DNA from: Neisseria zalophi
GTDB lineage: Bacteria > Pseudomonadota > Gammaproteobacteria > Burkholderiales > Neisseriaceae
DNA length: 64,000 nucleotides
Assembly (NCBI RefSeq): GCF_008807015.1
Contig: NZ_CP031700.1
Span: 1,054,001 to 1,118,000, forward strand
Direction of reading: 5' to 3'
Made by a program: the position numbers and the translations under genes. The notes under the pieces are model-generated. The model was not told the DNA's origin and did no database searches. It worked only from the letters and a program-made list of their open reading frames with translations. How positions within the stretch are numbered: the first letter of the stretch is position 1; each line of letters begins with the position of its first letter. Of the stretch, positions 62,621 through 64,000 are shown piece by piece.

Positions 62621-62651
62621 CAGGCCGTCTGAAAATTGTTCAGACGGCCTG
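62621..62651 (+). terminator. DUS-pair terminator after leuA
   Basis: CAGGCCGTCTGAA and complement have a 5-nt loop, 40 bp beyond the leuA stop. A one-mismatch AT-type DUS (ATGCCATCTGAA) lies further on near 62702. Confidence 0.75.
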
Positions 62652-62723
62652 AATATCTTGATTGGCAAAATAGACACTTCAGGCCGCTATCGGTAAAATC
62701 CATGCCATCTGAAAAGGGAAAGC

Positions 62724-63476
62724 ATGAATATTCTGATTTGTAACGACGATGGTTATCTGGCACCCGGCATTGCCGTGTTGGCGCGGGTGGCCGGTGAATT
62801 TGCCAATGTGCGGGTTGTCGCCCCCGAGCGCGACCGTAGCGGCGTCAGCAATTCGCTGACCTTAGACCGCCCGCTGCAATTGAAAGAAGCCGACAACGGT
62901 TTTTACTATGTAAACGGTACGCCCACAGACTGTATTCATCTGGCTTTGCATGCTTTACCTGATTTTAAACCCGATTTAGTGCTTTCAGGGATTAACAACG
63001 GCGCCAATATGGGCGATGATACGCTCTATTCGGGTACGGTTGCGGCCGCAACGGAAGCCTATCTGCTCGGTATTCCCGCCATTGCGTTTTCGCTCAACGA
63101 TTTTAGCGGGCGTTATTGGGAAACGGCCGAAAAAGCAGCGTGGATGCTGTTGGCGCATCTGTTGAAAAATCCTCCGAATCATCCTGTTTTGTGGAATATC
63201 AATATTCCTGCCGTTGCCCCTGAAGATATTCAGGGCTGCCGGATTACCCGTTTGGGTCGCCGCCATCATGTTCAAAGTATCGTGCCCGCCCGTAATCCGC
63301 GTGGCGAGTCGGTATATTGGATAGGCCCGGTCGGCGATATTTCCGACCGTGAAGGCGGTACCGATTTTGCCGAAAGCGAAGCGGGGTATATTACGGTAAC
63401 ACCGTTGCAGATTGATTTGACCGATTATGGCAATATGGCTCATGTGGCCGGATTTTGGCAGGAGGTCGCGCCGTAA
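62724..63476 (+). CDS. surE: 5'/3'-nucleotidase SurE
   Basis: SurE is a divalent-metal acid phosphatase that removes phosphate from nucleotides and polyphosphate; it is linked to stationary-phase survival. The 250-residue protein begins [16 protein letters not shown] with the conserved NDDG metal ligands. [29 protein letters not shown] and [24 protein letters not shown] follow, a canonical series. It overlaps pcm by one base (TAATG), as in many proteobacteria. Confidence 0.97.
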   Translation: MNILICNDDGYLAPGIAVLARVAGEFANVRVVAPERDRSGVSNSLTLDRPLQLKEADNGFYYVNGTPTDCIHLALHALPDFKPDLVLSGINNGANMGDDTLYSGTVAAATEAYLLGIPAIAFSLNDFSGRYWETAEKAAWMLLAHLLKNPPNHPVLWNINIPAVAPEDIQGCRITRLGRRHHVQSIVPARNPRGESVYWIGPVGDISDREGGTDFAESEAGYITVTPLQIDLTDYGNMAHVAGFWQEVAP

Positions 63477-64000
63477 TGCATGGGAATTGGACAGGCTTTG
63501 AAAACCGCCGCCGCCGTATGATTGAGCGCTTGGCACGGATGGGTATCGGAGATTATGTTTTACAGGCGATGAGCCGTGTGCCGCGCCATCTTTTTGTCGA
63601 AGAAGCGCTCCAATCCCGTGCCTATGATGAAATGTCGCTGCCGCTCGGATTGGGGCAGACCATATCCCAACCCTATACCGTTGCGAAAATGACGGAACTA
63701 TTATTGGGTAATGCCCCACAAAATATGCGGCGGGTACTGGAAATCGGTACGGGTTGCGGTTATCAGACCGCTGTTTTGTTGGCACTCGAATTGCCGGAAA
63801 TTTATTCGGTAGAACGTTTGCGCCCGCTGCACGAACGTGCCAAACACCATCTGCGCTCGGCAGGCTTATTGGCCAAAGCGCGCACAGTATGCGGCGACGG
63901 CTATTTGGGTTTGCCGGAAGTGGCACCTTTCGATGGCATTTTGGTAACGGCGGCGCCGGCAGAAATACCGATTGCACTCTTGCAACAGCTCGCTATCGGC
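63476..64000 (+). CDS. pcm: Protein-L-isoaspartate O-methyltransferase, N-terminal part
   Basis: Pcm methylates isoaspartyl residues to allow repair of aged proteins. About 175 codons lie in the window, and the frame is open at the right edge. Motifs are VPRHLFVEEALQSRAYDE, LGLGQTISQPYTVAKMTELL, the SAM loop VLEIGTGCGYQTAVL and VCGDGYLGLPEVAPFDGILVTAAP, a full series for PCMT. The start shares one base with the surE stop codon, so the genes are translationally coupled. Confidence 0.95.
   Translation, partial: MHGNWTGFENRRRRMIERLARMGIGDYVLQAMSRVPRHLFVEEALQSRAYDEMSLPLGLGQTISQPYTVAKMTELLLGNAPQNMRRVLEIGTGCGYQTAVLLALELPEIYSVERLRPLHERAKHHLRSAGLLAKARTVCGDGYLGLPEVAPFDGILVTAAPAEIPIALLQQLAIG

Noticed and set aside
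62985-63977. 330-codon open frame on the minus strand across surE and pcm
   Set aside because: It is antisense to two clearly real, overlapping genes (surE, pcm) with complete motif sets; its translation is Arg/Pro/His-rich, as expected of a shadow frame.

Overview
The window is a contiguous stretch of the chromosome of a Neisseria species, most likely a commensal. The main evidence is the dense scatter of the Neisseria DNA uptake sequence (DUS, core GCCGTCTGAA). It occurs mostly in the AGGCCGTCTGAA form, with a few ATGCCGTCTGAA copies, both as head-to-head pairs forming intergenic hairpins and as single copies inside genes. The proteins agree: a ComP-like DUS-receptor pilin, UbiM-type hydroxylase, MetZ, tmRNA tag ANDETYALAA, and short lipoproteins and DUF proteins typical of the genus. 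No phage, insertion sequence, integron, CRISPR array or rRNA operon was seen. Most of the window is ordinary housekeeping DNA.

Layout. 0-3.4 kb: a tripartite efflux operon on the minus strand (macA, macB, then a NodT-type outer-membrane factor running off the left edge). 3.9-4.8 kb: two tandem type IV pilin-like genes, the second comP. 5-7.2 kb: grxB, maf and an SDR gene. 7.7-10.9 kb: a compact three-gene CheA-like kinase / CheY / CheX cassette, unexpected in a genus without flagella. 11-14.3 kb: ubiM, rpmA-rplU, ispB and tRNA-Arg(CCU). 14.3-21.6 kb: yhhQ, queF and tgt (queuosine), an SDR, an Smr protein, a CPA1 antiporter and a small lipoprotein. 21.7-27 kb: ung, gshB, dgkA, a lactobacillus-like pyruvate oxidase, a second dgkA and a PCuAC copper chaperone.

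27-39 kb: mpl, an SNF-type sodium symporter, rlmE-ftsH divergent from yhbY, DUF4149 and DUF945 proteins, ypfJ, an LplT-like permease overlapping ccoS, and a DUF1841 gene. 39.3-43.7 kb: tmRNA, a glutathionyl-hydroquinone reductase, the degraded tail of an ABC-transporter ATPase, aroA and ttcA. 43.9-55 kb: lipoprotein, DUF1232, dciA divergent from secA, DUF2798, speB, dedA, glmM, an orphan zinc-ribbon membrane protein and an OFA-family permease. 55-64 kb: nadE, a Nudix hydrolase, bioA divergent from metZ, a DUF2788 protein, folP, an unusual leuA, surE and pcm (cut by the right edge).

The most interesting items are: (1) the membrane CheA-like kinase / CheY / CheX phosphorelay; (2) leuA, whose reading frame continues upstream without a stop into a helix-turn-helix domain, behind a promoter carrying four TTAGACA-like repeats that look like its own operator; (3) the pyruvate oxidase sitting between two diacylglycerol kinase paralogues; and (4) several places where DUS copies have been built into coding sequence, including a stop/start junction (gshB-dgkA), the conserved DHPS motif in folP and a perfectly palindromic double DUS in aroA. 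All functional calls rest on reading protein sequence and motifs by eye; no database search was run.
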